The notes under the pieces are model-generated. The model ran no database searches and had not been told where the DNA came from. It saw only the letters and a program-made list of their open reading frames with translations. This document shows, piece after piece, positions 1 through 9,094 of a DNA stretch of 64,000 bases. The number at the start of each line of letters is the position of its first letter. Position 1 is the stretch's first letter. Origin of the DNA: Croceibacterium atlanticum (lineage in GTDB: Bacteria > Pseudomonadota > Alphaproteobacteria > Sphingomonadales > Sphingomonadaceae); NCBI RefSeq assembly GCF_001008165.2, contig NZ_CP011452.2:1922001-1986000 (forward strand), read 5' to 3'. Both the position numbers and the translations under genes were made by a program.

Positions 1-1991
1 GCAACGCCACCGCCGGTGCGATCAATGTCATTCCGACCCGCCCGAAGCTGGGCGAAGTGAGCGGCCGCTTCATGTTCGGTTACGGCAATTATGACTGGCT
101 GACGGGTGAAGCCGCGGTGAACCTGCCGATCGGCGAAAAGGTGGCCATGCGCGCGTCAGGTTCCGTGGCGCGCCGCGACGCGTTCCTGACTGACGGGACG
201 GGCAACCAGCGCGAACATGCCGGCCGGTTCCAGATCTATGCCGAACCCAACCCTGACCTTACGCTGCGGATCGGGGCGGATTATGCCCATCAGGGCGGCG
301 CCAGTGCCAGCGGGTTCTATCTGGGGGCAGTCGATCCGACCTTCGGGCCGACAGGATTTGCCGGGTATAATTTCACCCCCACCGGGTTCCCTCGCACACA
401 GGGTTTGATCGACCCGGCATCGAATGCGCTGCTTTCCCAGCGTTTCATCGGCCAGCTTGGCCGGACCGGGGCCGTGGTCGACAGTTCGCCCTTCAATGAC
501 AATGATTACTGGGGGATCACGGGCGAGCTGACTTACTCGACCGATCTGGGCACGCTGACCGTCCAGCCCGCCTATCGCGAGGCGTCCCTTGAATATGCTT
601 TCGCCGGGGCTTTCCGGCGCGGATATACGAAGGAAGAAGACAGCCAGACCAGCCTCGAAATTCGCTGGGCCGGGATGCTGGGGGACAGCATCGATTATCA
701 GATCGGCGGCATGTATTTCGACGAGGATATCAGTGCGAATGCGCACTATAATCAGCAATCGCTGGTGCCTTATCAGGAATTTTCGACCGGCACGGAAAGC
801 TGGGCCGGGTTCTCCATGGTCACATTCCATGTCACGGGCCAGCTCAGCCTGACTGCGGCGGGCCGCTACACATCGGACAAGAAGAGCTTCGACGGCACTT
901 CCAATGTGTATATCCTGTTCTGCGGCAATCCGGCGCCGCCGCAGGATTTCTGCCCGGACCTGCCATTTGCCCCGCTGCTCGACACGGAAGAGGCTTTCCA
1001 GGATTTCTATACCTCCAGGGGTATCCCCGTAACGCCGGTGCCGCTTTTCGTGCTGCCGCCACAGGCTGGCGGATCGCAGACCGCGCCTTTCGTGCTTCGT
1101 TCACCAATCGTGATCGATTCCGCCCTGAAGAACGACAAATTCACCTATCGCCTGGCGGCCCAGTATGAATTCACGCCCCGGAACATGGTCTATGCCAGTT
1201 TCGAGACGGGGTATCATGCCGGCGGTTTCTCCTTCGCCCGCGGCGTGGAAACCTATGAACCGGAGACGATCCGCGCCTACACGCTGGGGTCGAAAAACCG
1301 CCTCTTCGAAAATCGCGTTCAGCTCAATGTCGAAGCCTTTCTCTGGAAATACCGCAACCAGCAGTTCAGCCAGTTCGGATATGACCTCGGCAATCCGCCT
1401 TCGACAGTGTTCCTTACCCGCAATATCGGGAACAGCACGATCAAGGGCGTGGATATCGACCTGGAAGTGATGCCCACCGAAACCACCCAGCTGTCGGCCA
1501 ATGTCCAGTATCTCGATGCCCGCTATGACAGCTTCGTCTATTATGCGCCGAACCAGGGCCTGCCGCCTAACACCGCCTGTTCCTACAGCCCGACCACGCA
1601 GACCACGCCGGGCGGCACGATCAATGTTTTCGCGATTGACTGTTCGGGCAACCGTTCATTCAATTCGCCGAAATGGTCGCTCAATCTGAACGCCCGGCAG
1701 GAAATCCCGCTCGGTACGCACAAGGCAGTGCTCCAGGGCGGCACGCGTTACAGAAGCTCATCCTATTCGACGGCTGATTATCTGCCCTATCTCAAGTCCC
1801 GGGGCAATTTCGTCAGCTATGCCTCGATCACGTTGACGGATGCGGACGAAAGCAAATTCGTGACGCTTTACGTCAACAATATCGAGGATAATCAGCGCCT
1901 TCTCGGAGGCACGACAAATCCGGCTGGATTGATCGTTTCCAATGCCGAACAGCCACGCACATATGGCGTGCGCATTGGCAGCAATTTCTGA
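1..1991 (+). CDS. TonB-dependent outer-membrane receptor, 5' end outside window
   Basis: The reading frame is open from base 3, so the gene starts left of the window; any start inside, such as the GTG at 57, would be artificial. The first residues (N-A-T-A-G-A-I-N-V-I) match the end of the plug domain of TonB receptors, where a G-A-x-N-V-I motif follows the G-T-L-x-G-R stretch. The remaining ~650 residues are beta-barrel strands rich in aromatic and Asp/Asn turns. The chain ends in a terminal Phe (G-S-N-F), the usual outer-membrane barrel signature. Such receptors import siderophores, vitamin B12 or, in sphingomonads, many carbohydrates and aromatics. The ring-cleavage genes directly downstream suggest uptake of an aromatic substrate, which is an inference. 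The signal peptide, TonB box and most of the plug are outside the window. Confidence 0.93.
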   Translation, partial: NATAGAINVIPTRPKLGEVSGRFMFGYGNYDWLTGEAAVNLPIGEKVAMRASGSVARRDAFLTDGTGNQREHAGRFQIYAEPNPDLTLRIGADYAHQGGASASGFYLGAVDPTFGPTGFAGYNFTPTGFPRTQGLIDPASNALLSQRFIGQLGRTGAVVDSSPFNDNDYWGITGELTYSTDLGTLTVQPAYREASLEYAFAGAFRRGYTKEEDSQTSLEIRWAGMLGDSIDYQIGGMYFDEDISANAHYNQQSLVPYQEFSTGTESWAGFSMVTFHVTGQLSLTAAGRYTSDKKSFDGTSNVYILFCGNPAPPQDFCPDLPFAPLLDTEEAFQDFYTSRGIPVTPVPLFVLPPQAGGSQTAPFVLRSPIVIDSALKNDKFTYRLAAQYEFTPRNMVYASFETGYHAGGFSFARGVETYEPETIRAYTLGSKNRLFENRVQLNVEAFLWKYRNQQFSQFGYDLGNPPSTVFLTRNIGNSTIKGVDIDLEVMPTETTQLSANVQYLDARYDSFVYYAPNQGLPPNTACSYSPTTQTTPGGTINVFAIDCSGNRSFNSPKWSLNLNARQEIPLGTHKAVLQGGTRYRSSSYSTADYLPYLKSRGNFVSYASITLTDADESKFVTLYVNNIEDNQRLLGGTTNPAGLIVSNAEQPRTYGVRIGSNF

Positions 1992-2028
1992 GCATCGCGT
2001 CCGCGATTTCCAAGGAGCAACACTTTAG

Positions 2029-2934
2029 ATGACCTGCGTTTCTGACTTGCAGTTCGTGGCCCTGGCGGTTCCCGATCTCGCCGCCGAGCGCAAATTCTTC
2101 GGCGAGACATGGGGGCTCGTGGAAGTGGGCGAGCAGGATGGACGGGTTTATTTCGCGGCCGAAGGGCGCCCCCATCCCTATGTGATCGTCCTGCGCGAGG
2201 ATGCCGAGAGAAAGACCGATCTGGTCGGCTTCTCGGCCGCCTCTCGCGAAGATCTGGAAGCGATCTTCCAGCAGGTGAAGGATGCCGGGGCGAAGATCAT
2301 CGCGGAACCCGGCCCGGCCTCCGGGCCGGCCGGGGGCTGGGCGTTCCGCTTCTTCGATCCGGACGGCCACGCAATCGAAGTTCTGTGCGATGCCCGGCAA
2401 CGCGAATTCCGGAAATTGGCCAAGGGCGAGGCGATCCCCGAAGGCATCAGCCATGTGGTGTTCCATTCACCCGATCATGCGGCCCTTGCCGAATTCTATC
2501 AGCGGGCCCTGGGCTTCCGGCTGTCGGACTGGATCGGCGATTTCATGGTCTTCCTGCGCTGCAATCCGGCGCATCACCGGCTGGCGATCCTGCCGGGGCC
2601 GCCCGCACTCAACCACATCGCATTCGATGTGAGTTCGGTCGATGAACTGATGCGCGGCCTGGCGCGGATGCATGAAAACTCGATCAAGCTCAGCTGGGGC
2701 CCCGGGCGGCATACGGCGGGCAACAACACGTTCAGCTATTTCGTCACGCCGAATGGAAACGTGGTCGAATATACGTCCGACCTGGAAGAAGTGGACGAGG
2801 ATACATGGCAGGTCACCCGCTATGAACCCGGGCCGACCACTATCGACCAATGGGGGACCGGACGCATCATTACCGGCAATGTGCCCCATGCCGAAATGGC
2901 ACCGGACAAGGGGCTTTGGCAGGTCCCTGCCTGA
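2029..2934 (+). CDS. VOC-family type I extradiol dioxygenase-like protein
   Basis: This 301-residue protein has two vicinal-oxygen-chelate modules, about residues 3-120 and 139-255, the architecture of type I extradiol ring-cleavage dioxygenases. The C-terminal module keeps a plausible Fe(II) triad: His142 (S-H-V-V-F-H), His196 (L-N-H-I-A-F-D) and Glu247 (V-V-E-Y). The predicted reaction is meta-cleavage of a catechol-type ring, but the substrate cannot be read from sequence. The ATG at 2029 lies 37 bp after the receptor stop. A flavin monooxygenase follows 16 bp downstream and an FAH-family hydrolase after that. Hydroxylation, ring cleavage and C-C hydrolysis would be a coherent order for the three. 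A glyoxalase-type or non-enzymatic VOC protein is possible, but the complete triad favours a dioxygenase. Confidence 0.85.
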   Translation: MTCVSDLQFVALAVPDLAAERKFFGETWGLVEVGEQDGRVYFAAEGRPHPYVIVLREDAERKTDLVGFSAASREDLEAIFQQVKDAGAKIIAEPGPASGPAGGWAFRFFDPDGHAIEVLCDARQREFRKLAKGEAIPEGISHVVFHSPDHAALAEFYQRALGFRLSDWIGDFMVFLRCNPAHHRLAILPGPPALNHIAFDVSSVDELMRGLARMHENSIKLSWGPGRHTAGNNTFSYFVTPNGNVVEYTSDLEEVDEDTWQVTRYEPGPTTIDQWGTGRIITGNVPHAEMAPDKGLWQVPA

Positions 2935-2950
2935 GATTGGGAATATCTGA

Positions 2951-4069
2951 ATGATCGCGAAAGCATTGATAGTCGGCGGCGGCGTTGGCGGAATGAGCGC
3001 TGCGCTGGCGATGGCGCGCAACAATATCGACGTGGAACTGATCGATATCGATCCGCACTGGCGCGCCTATGGCGCGGGCATCAGCGTGACCGGCCTTTCG
3101 CTTCGCGCCTTCGATGCGCTGGGCATATTGCCGGAAGTGCGGGAACAGGGCTTTGTCGGGGGCGGCATCAGGCTGCGCAGCCCCGATGGTTCCATCGTCA
3201 TGGAAAGCCCGGCGCCAGCCGAAGACCTCGCGCCGATCGATCGCAGCGGCGGAATCATGCGGCCGGCGCTGCACGCGATCATGCAAGGGCACACGCGCAA
3301 GGCCGGAATTGCCGTCACGCTGGGGGTTGAGCCGACAGGCTTTGCAGAAACGGAAGAAGGGGTAAAAGTCTCGCTCTCCGATGAAAGCGAGCGGATGGTG
3401 GATCTGGTCGTGGCGGCAGACGGAATCCATTCCAGGACACGCGCGACCCTGTTTCCGGAGGCTTCCCCGCCCAAATTCACCGGACAAGGTTGCTGGAGGA
3501 TCGTGGCTGACCGTCCGGCAAGCGTGGATCGGCCGGAGATTTATGTCGGCGGCCCGGTGAAGCTGGGCCTGAACCCGATTTCCGAGGAAAAGCTCTACGC
3601 CTTTATCCTCGAACATGTGCCCGATAATCCGTGGTATGAAGAGGAAGACATGCTGCCGCATGTCGCCAGACTGCTTGCCCCCTTCGGCGGCGATATCGCG
3701 GCCATCCGCGAAAATCTGGGCCCGGATTCGATGGTCAATTACCGCCCTCTCGAATGGCAGTTGCTACCCCGGCCATGGCATCGCGGACGTGTGGTGGTGA
3801 TCGGTGATGCCGCTCATGCCACGACGCCGCATCTGGCGTCCGGGGCGGGCGCGGCTGTGGAGGACGGGCTCGTTCTTGCAGAAGAACTGGCACGGACAGA
3901 TGATCTGGACGCCGCGCTGACTGCCTTTGCCGACCGGCGTTTTGAACGCGCACGGATGATCGTGGAAAATTCGGTGCGGATCGGAGAGATAGAGATGCTC
4001 GGAGGAAATCAGCTGGATGCCAACCGGATGCTGGGTGACACCATGGAAAAGCTGAAGGAGCCTTATTGA
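2951..4069 (+). CDS. FAD-dependent aromatic monooxygenase (class A, UbiH/salicylate hydroxylase-like)
   Basis: This 372-residue flavoprotein shows the three fingerprints of class A flavin hydroxylases. They are an N-terminal G-G-G-V-G-G dinucleotide fold (residues 9-14), a central D-G motif (V-V-A-A-D-G-I-H-S-R) and a late G-D motif (V-V-V-I-G-D-A-A-H-A-T-T-P). These enzymes use NAD(P)H and O2 to hydroxylate activated aromatic rings, often acids or phenols. The stop codon shares one base with the next ATG (TGATG), implying translational coupling to the FAH-family gene. The position between an extradiol dioxygenase and an FAH hydrolase suggests it prepares the ring-cleavage substrate by ortho-hydroxylation. 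The substrate is unknown. Confidence 0.9.
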   Translation: MIAKALIVGGGVGGMSAALAMARNNIDVELIDIDPHWRAYGAGISVTGLSLRAFDALGILPEVREQGFVGGGIRLRSPDGSIVMESPAPAEDLAPIDRSGGIMRPALHAIMQGHTRKAGIAVTLGVEPTGFAETEEGVKVSLSDESERMVDLVVAADGIHSRTRATLFPEASPPKFTGQGCWRIVADRPASVDRPEIYVGGPVKLGLNPISEEKLYAFILEHVPDNPWYEEEDMLPHVARLLAPFGGDIAAIRENLGPDSMVNYRPLEWQLLPRPWHRGRVVVIGDAAHATTPHLASGAGAAVEDGLVLAEELARTDDLDAALTAFADRRFERARMIVENSVRIGEIEMLGGNQLDANRMLGDTMEKLKEPY

Positions 4070-5016
4070 TGTCCTTCGGAATTGCGAATGTGGACGGGGC
4101 GGCGGCGCTCGTCCGGGATGGCCGCTATGTCCCGCTGTCCCACTGGAATGAAACGCGGGGCGTCGCGGCCCTGCTTGCCGATTGGGACAATGTGCAGCCT
4201 CGCCTGGAAGGCTGGGCTAATGACGCCCCGGCATGGGAAGCAGCGGCGGACTTCGAATCTGCCCGGGTTGAACTGCCCTACCGCCCGGGACAGGTGTTCT
4301 GCACGGGCGCCAACTACAAGAAGCACGTAGTGGGCCTGATCATGGGCGATCCGTCGATGCGGACGGAAGAACATGAAGCCATGGATGCGGCCGAACGGCA
4401 GGCAAAGGTCGAAGCGATGATGGAACAGCGGGCCAAGGCCCTGCCCTTCTGCTTCATCAAGCTGCCTTCCTGCGCCATCGGCCCGCGCGATACCGTGCTG
4501 TTGCCGCCCAATGTCGAAAAACCCGACTGGGAACTGGAACTGGGCGTCGTCATCGGGCGCCGCGCCCATCGCGTTTCCGCTGCCGAAGCAATGGATTACG
4601 TGGCCGGTTATGCCGTGGTCAACGATGTTACCGCGCGCGAACATATTTTCCGTCGTGACGGTTCGGCCATCGGCGCGGACTGGCTGTCGGGCAAATGCTT
4701 TCCCACATTCCTGCCATTCGGCCCGATGATCGTGCCGCGCGACCAGGTGCCCGATCCCTCTGCGCTGACCATCACCCTGTCCGTCAACGGCAAGGTTTAC
4801 CAGAACGAGAGCACGGCCGACATGATGGCATCGATAGAGCGGCAGATCGAATATCTTTCGCACCGCGTCATCCTGGAACCCGGCGATCTGATCTGCACCG
4901 GATCGCCTTACGGCAATGGCTCTGCCTTCGGCGTATTCCTGAAGCCGGGCGACGTAATGGAAGGGACGATCACCGGCCTCGGAACGCAGCGCAACCCCTG
5001 TGCCGCGGATGGCTGA
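4069..5016 (+). CDS. FAH-family hydrolase (2-hydroxyhepta-2,4-diene-1,7-dioate isomerase/acylpyruvase-like)
   Basis: The start is the ATG at 4069, overlapping the upstream stop and preceded by AAGGAG at 4055-4060. The 315-residue protein has the FAH fold signatures: F-C-T-G-A-N-Y near residue 85, an E-L-E metal ligand pair (W-E-L-E-L-G-V-V-I-G) near 150, and N-D-V-T-A-R-E-H with its Asp ligand. A C-terminal G-D-L-I-C-T-G-S-P motif is also present. Family members cleave C-C bonds in acylpyruvates, decarboxylate or isomerise ring-cleavage products. It is the last gene of the left plus-strand operon, so it probably processes the meta-cleavage product of the upstream dioxygenase. An insert of about 30 residues rich in Glu/Ala/Met after G-A-N-Y is longer than in minimal FAH proteins. 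Confidence 0.9.
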   Translation: MSFGIANVDGAAALVRDGRYVPLSHWNETRGVAALLADWDNVQPRLEGWANDAPAWEAAADFESARVELPYRPGQVFCTGANYKKHVVGLIMGDPSMRTEEHEAMDAAERQAKVEAMMEQRAKALPFCFIKLPSCAIGPRDTVLLPPNVEKPDWELELGVVIGRRAHRVSAAEAMDYVAGYAVVNDVTAREHIFRRDGSAIGADWLSGKCFPTFLPFGPMIVPRDQVPDPSALTITLSVNGKVYQNESTADMMASIERQIEYLSHRVILEPGDLICTGSPYGNGSAFGVFLKPGDVMEGTITGLGTQRNPCAADG

Positions 5017-5023
5017 CCTTCGC

Positions 5024-5665
5024 TCAGCGCGTTCTTAAGCCATCCAGCAGCAAGCGTTTGACGAAGGCTTCATAATCCTTCGCCAATTGTTCCATATCCG
5101 CACCTTCCGGCAGGAGGAGTTCGATCAGCGGCCGGCCGGTAACGAAGAAATCGCTGATGCCCACCACGGCAAGATGCAGGAACAGGGGATCGTAATCCGT
5201 CAGGCGGTCTTCGGTATCGAGGCGTTTCACCTGTTGGTAGAAATCCACCGGTCCGCGGTTCCAGTCGCGCACGCTTTCGCGCAATTCGGGCGATTGGGTG
5301 CAATCCAGTTCCTCGATCATCAGGCGCTGCATGTTGTGCGCGGACCGGGTGAAGCGGAATGTCGCATGGATGAATTCGGCCAGCAGGTCTTCCGGTTCGC
5401 CTTCGGTCGGGGATTCCAGCGCATTCCCGCGGCCGATCTGCTGCGCCACTTCCAGCAGCAGCCTTTCGCGATTGCCGAAATAATAGCGGACAAGCGCAGG
5501 ATCCCCACCGGCGCGCCGCGCAATTGCGCTGGCTGTAACCTGGGAAGGGGGTAATTCCTGAAGAAGTTCGATGGCCGCCTTGATCAGGGCGTCGCGTCCA
5601 ACCCCGTTCTTGTCGGCGTTGGGGCGCCCCTTCCCCCGCTTCGCCGCGCGCTTGTTTTCCACCAT
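5024..5665 (-). CDS. TetR/AcrR-family transcriptional regulator
   Basis: This protein of about 213 residues has an N-terminal helix-turn-helix (A-S-A-I-A-R-R-A-G-G-D-P-A-L-V-R-Y-Y-F) after a Lys/Arg-rich leader. Its C-terminal helical domain resembles TetR ligand-binding regions. An in-frame TTG at 5701 would extend it by 12 residues, but the ATG at 5665 (M-V-E-N-K) is preferred because the extension lacks a family-like sequence. The stop lies 7 bp from the convergent FAH gene. The gene diverges from the metallo-hydrolase/fumarylacetoacetase operon, so it most likely represses that operon. A short palindrome at 5741-5755 in the shared leader is a candidate operator. Confidence 0.9.
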   Translation of the reverse strand: MVENKRAAKRGKGRPNADKNGVGRDALIKAAIELLQELPPSQVTASAIARRAGGDPALVRYYFGNRERLLLEVAQQIGRGNALESPTEGEPEDLLAEFIHATFRFTRSAHNMQRLMIEELDCTQSPELRESVRDWNRGPVDFYQQVKRLDTEDRLTDYDPLFLHLAVVGISDFFVTGRPLIELLLPEGADMEQLAKDYEAFVKRLLLDGLRTR

Positions 5666-5740
5666 GGTCACGCCCTTAGCACGCCGCGCGCCGATCACCA
5701 ATTGGATCGAGACCGATATATTCTTGCAGCGATGAATAAA

Positions 5741-5755
5741 GCCGATAGGATCGGC
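5741..5755. promoter_or_regulatory. Short inverted repeat, candidate TetR operator
   Basis: GCCGAT-AGG-ATCGGC is a perfect 6-bp inverted repeat with a 3-bp centre, 22 bp upstream of the metallo-hydrolase ATG. It lies in the divergent interval between the TetR gene and its presumed target. TetR proteins often bind short palindromes, but the arms here are brief, so the assignment is weak. Confidence 0.35.
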
Positions 5756-5776
5756 TGCCGAGGGAGAGATTCAAAG

Positions 5777-6757
5777 ATGGCAAACTGGCCTTTCACGCAA
5801 GGCGTGCATGATTTGGGAAATGGCCTGTACGGCTACGTACAGCCGGATGGAACCTGGGGCTGGTCAAATGCCGGCCTGGTTTCATCGCGCGGGGAGACGC
5901 TGCTGGTCGACACCTTGATGAGCGTGCCCTTGACCCGCACCATGCTGGAAGATTTCGCAAGGGTCGACGGGGGCGCGAAGATCGACAAGGTGGTCAACAC
6001 CCACGCCAATCCGGATCATTTCTTCGGCAATGGCGTGGTGGAGGATGCGGAAATCATCGCCACGGCCAAGACGGCCGAGGAGATGAGCGGCTTCGATCCG
6101 AAGGGGCTGGCAAACCTTTCCGCCAATTACGAAAAAATGGGCGAAGCTGGCGAATTCCTGTTCGAAACGATGGGGCGCAAGTTCGACTTCAGCGGGGTGG
6201 ATGAACTGACCCTGCCCAGCCGCACCTTTTCGGATCGGCTTACGCTGCAAGTCGGCGACAAGACGGTGGAACTGGTCGATCTTGGCCCTGCCCACACCGC
6301 ATCGGATACGATTGCCTGGGTTCCCGGCGACAGCGTGGTCTTTACTGGCGATCTTCTGTTCAACGAAGGCCATCCGGTCCTGTGGGCCGGCCCGATGAGC
6401 CGCTGGATCGCGGCGTGCCGCTATATCGAGGATCTGAAACCCGAAACCGTCGTCCCCGGCCACGGCCCGATCTGCGAAGTCGATGCCGTGCGCAACATGC
6501 GCCATTATTTCGAACATCTGATGCAGGAAGCGCGCGGCCGGTTCGAAGCCGGGATGCCCTGGCGGGAGGCGGCGCGGGACATCCCGATGAAGGAATATGC
6601 GCACTGGACCGATCCCGAACGGATCGTCGCCAATGTCTATTCGCTCTACAAGGAATGGGATCCGGATCTGGAGGCGGCGCCACCTCCGGTGATCTTTGCC
6701 GAAATGAACCGCTATCGGAAAGAACCCGCCCACGAAGGATGCGGCCATGCCCATTGA
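5777..6757 (+). CDS. Metallo-beta-lactamase-fold hydrolase with HxNxDH motif
   Basis: The ATG at 5777 (M-A-N-W-P-F-T-Q-G) is preferred because AGGGAG stands at 5761-5766; an in-frame codon at 5702 would add 25 unlike residues. The 326-residue protein has the MBL layout. The signature loop reads T-H-A-N-P-D-H, so the second ligand of HxHxDH is Asn. It is followed by P-A-H-T-A-S-D, F-T-G-D-L-L-F and V-P-G-H-G-P. Such enzymes hydrolyse esters, lactones or thioesters at one or two metal ions. The last 11 bases overlap the fumarylacetoacetase gene, indicating co-translation. It may open or hydrolyse an intermediate upstream of FahA; the substrate is unknown. Confidence 0.88.
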   Translation: MANWPFTQGVHDLGNGLYGYVQPDGTWGWSNAGLVSSRGETLLVDTLMSVPLTRTMLEDFARVDGGAKIDKVVNTHANPDHFFGNGVVEDAEIIATAKTAEEMSGFDPKGLANLSANYEKMGEAGEFLFETMGRKFDFSGVDELTLPSRTFSDRLTLQVGDKTVELVDLGPAHTASDTIAWVPGDSVVFTGDLLFNEGHPVLWAGPMSRWIAACRYIEDLKPETVVPGHGPICEVDAVRNMRHYFEHLMQEARGRFEAGMPWREAARDIPMKEYAHWTDPERIVANVYSLYKEWDPDLEAAPPPVIFAEMNRYRKEPAHEGCGHAH

Positions 6758-8039
6758 ACTGAACGCAACGCATGATCCGCAGCGGCGCAGCTTCGTGGCC
6801 AGCGCCAATGAGGAAGGGGCTGATTTCCCCATCCAGAACCTGCCTTTCGGCGTGTTCGACGATGGTCGGGGCGCGCGCGGCGGCGTTGCCCTTGGCGATT
6901 CCATAATCGACCTTGCTGCCCTGTTGCGATCAGGGGCCCTGTCCGGCGCTGCGGCCGATGCTGCAATGGCGGCCAGCAAGGATGGCCTGGAAGATCTCTT
7001 CCTGATCAAGCCGGACCAGCTATCATCCCTGCGCCGCGCCCTGTCGGATCTTTATGCAGCCGGATCGGCAGACCGGGCGAAAGCGGAAGAAGCGCTTGTC
7101 CCCGCTGCATCCGCCACGATGCACATGCCGGCCAGGCCTGCAGCGTTCACCGATTTCTGCACCAGCGCCGATCATATTCTGCGAATGGCGCGGAATGGCG
7201 GGCGGGAGCCTCAGCCAGCCTGGATGACTTTGCCAGTCGCATATAATGGCCGGGCAAGCTCTGTCGCCGTCAGCGGAACACCCGTCATCCGGCCGCGTGG
7301 CCAGGTGGCCCCGCGCGGCGGAACCGGGCCGGAATTCATGGCCGAGCCGATGCTGGATTTCGAAGTGGAATTCGGCGCCTGGTTGCGCGGCCCGGGAAAT
7401 CCGCTGGGCGAAACCGTGTCCATGCAGAAAGCGGAAGAATTGCTGTTCGGCTGCTGCCTGGTCAACGACTGGTCCGCACGCGGCATCCAGTTTTACGAGA
7501 TGATACTGGGCCCGCATCTGGGCAAGAGCTTCCTGACGACCATTTCGCCATGGATCGTGACGATGGAGGCGCTGGCGCCGTTCCGCGTGCCGGGGCGCGG
7601 CCGGACGGAAGAGGAACCGGCCCTGCTCGAATATCTCGACGATCCCGAGGACCGGCGATCCGGTGGACTGAATATCGAACTCACCGCCGAACTGGATACC
7701 GGATCGGGCCCGCACCGGATCGTGCGAACCAACGTGGCCGAACTGTTCTGGACGCTGGCACAGATGGTGGCCCACCAGGCATGTGGCGGCGCACCGCTGG
7801 AAAATGCCGATCTGATCGCCACCGGCACGGTTTCCGGCGCGGCGGATGAAGCGCGCGCCTGCCTGGTCGAAATCACGGAACTGGGCAAGAAGCCCCTGAT
7901 CCTGCCTGACGGCACGCAGCGCGTCATGCTTGAAGACGGTGATACGCTGGCAATCCGGGGAAGGGCGTTGGCCGATGGCTTCGTTCCGATCGGATTTGGC
8001 GAATGCAGCGGAACCATAAGCCGGGCGAGGAACCCTTGA
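6747..8039 (+). CDS. fahA: Fumarylacetoacetase (FahA-like)
   Basis: This 430-residue protein begins with the bona fide fumarylacetoacetase N-terminal domain (S-F-V-A-S-A-N then D-F-P-I-Q-N-L-P-F-G), which short FAH hydrolases lack. The catalytic domain has an E-V-E metal motif (D-F-E-V-E-F-G) and V-N-D-W-S-A-R, and its length fits the family. FahA hydrolyses 4-fumarylacetoacetate to fumarate and acetoacetate, the last step of homogentisate and tyrosine catabolism. No homogentisate dioxygenase or maleylacetoacetate isomerase is visible nearby, so the local role may be a related 2,4-diketo acid. The stop shares a base with the next ATG (TGATG at 8037-8041). Confidence 0.88.
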   Translation: MPIELNATHDPQRRSFVASANEEGADFPIQNLPFGVFDDGRGARGGVALGDSIIDLAALLRSGALSGAAADAAMAASKDGLEDLFLIKPDQLSSLRRALSDLYAAGSADRAKAEEALVPAASATMHMPARPAAFTDFCTSADHILRMARNGGREPQPAWMTLPVAYNGRASSVAVSGTPVIRPRGQVAPRGGTGPEFMAEPMLDFEVEFGAWLRGPGNPLGETVSMQKAEELLFGCCLVNDWSARGIQFYEMILGPHLGKSFLTTISPWIVTMEALAPFRVPGRGRTEEEPALLEYLDDPEDRRSGGLNIELTAELDTGSGPHRIVRTNVAELFWTLAQMVAHQACGGAPLENADLIATGTVSGAADEARACLVEITELGKKPLILPDGTQRVMLEDGDTLAIRGRALADGFVPIGFGECSGTISRARNP

Positions 8040-9094
8040 TGAGCGAGAACCTGTTTACCTGCGGCGATCAGAAGCCGATCCCCGTCAGCGCGCGCGGCAA
8101 GCATCTTGTTGTCGACATACATTGCCATCTGGGCATCCCCGCCGCGGATGCCATCGTCCAGCAGAAGTTCCCCGGCCCGCCGCCGGGCATCAACGACTTC
8201 ACCAGCGAACGGACATCCGAAGTCAACCGCGCCCAGTTCGCCGCGATCGGCCGGACACTCAACACGATCGATACGCGTCTGGCGGATATGGACCGGCTGG
8301 GTATCGACGTGCAGGCTATCTCTCCCAGTCCCGGGCAATATTTCTATTTCACCGATGCGGATACGGGCCGCGCGGCGGCCCGCGCCGTGAATGACGGCAT
8401 GGCAGAAGCCGTGGCCACCCATCCCGACCGCCTGGTGGGCATGGGCACGGTGCCCCTGCAGGATCCGCAGCTGGCAATCGAGGAAATGCGGCGCTGCGTG
8501 AAGGATCTCGACCTCAGGGGGATAGAGATCAATTCCAACGTCAATGGCGTGGATCTGCATTCGGACCAATTCCGCCCATTCTGGGCTGCGGCGGAAGAAC
8601 TGGGGGTTCTGATATTCCTCCATCCGCTCGGCTTCACCCATGCCCAGCGAATGACCGAATATTATTTCAACAATCTGATCGGCAACCCGCTGGAATCGAC
8701 GCTGGCGGTGGGCCACCTGATCTTCGGCGGCGTGCTGGACGCATATCCGGGGCTGAAAATCTGCGTTGCCCATGGCGGCGGATACATCCCCGGCTATTGG
8801 GGCCGGATGGATCATGGCTGGCGCGCCCGGGCGGATTGTTCGGAACATTGCCAGCATGAACCGTCGAGCTATCTGCGCAAGCTCTGGTTCGATACGCTGG
8901 TTTTCGACAAGGACGAGCTTGAAAGTCTGGTGAGGACGCATGGCGCGGACAGGCTGTGCCTCGGCACGGACTATCCCTTCGACATGTCGGAACCTGACCC
9001 CGTGGGCTTCCACGATCGCCTCGATGAGGAAACCAGGGCGAAGATACTGGGCCTCAACGCCGCGCAATTGCTGGGCCTGGACACCGGGAAATGA
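8039..9094 (+). CDS. Amidohydrolase 2 / ACMSD-like decarboxylase
   Basis: The chosen ATG at 8039 overlaps the fahA stop and has GAGGA at 8027-8031. The 351-residue TIM-barrel protein shows D-I-H-C-H-L (metal HxH) near residue 24, H-P-L-G-F, V-A-H-G-G-G-Y with W-G-R-M-D-H, and a closing L-G-T-D-Y-P-F Asp. This is the pattern of the aminocarboxymuconate-semialdehyde decarboxylase/2,3-dihydroxybenzoate decarboxylase group. Members remove CO2 non-oxidatively from aromatic or ring-cleaved acids, or hydrolyse C-C or C-N bonds. It overlaps the MFS transporter start by 4 bp, so it is part of the same operon. Its exact substrate is unresolved. Confidence 0.88.
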   Translation: MSENLFTCGDQKPIPVSARGKHLVVDIHCHLGIPAADAIVQQKFPGPPPGINDFTSERTSEVNRAQFAAIGRTLNTIDTRLADMDRLGIDVQAISPSPGQYFYFTDADTGRAAARAVNDGMAEAVATHPDRLVGMGTVPLQDPQLAIEEMRRCVKDLDLRGIEINSNVNGVDLHSDQFRPFWAAAEELGVLIFLHPLGFTHAQRMTEYYFNNLIGNPLESTLAVGHLIFGGVLDAYPGLKICVAHGGGYIPGYWGRMDHGWRARADCSEHCQHEPSSYLRKLWFDTLVFDKDELESLVRTHGADRLCLGTDYPFDMSEPDPVGFHDRLDEETRAKILGLNAAQLLGLDTGK

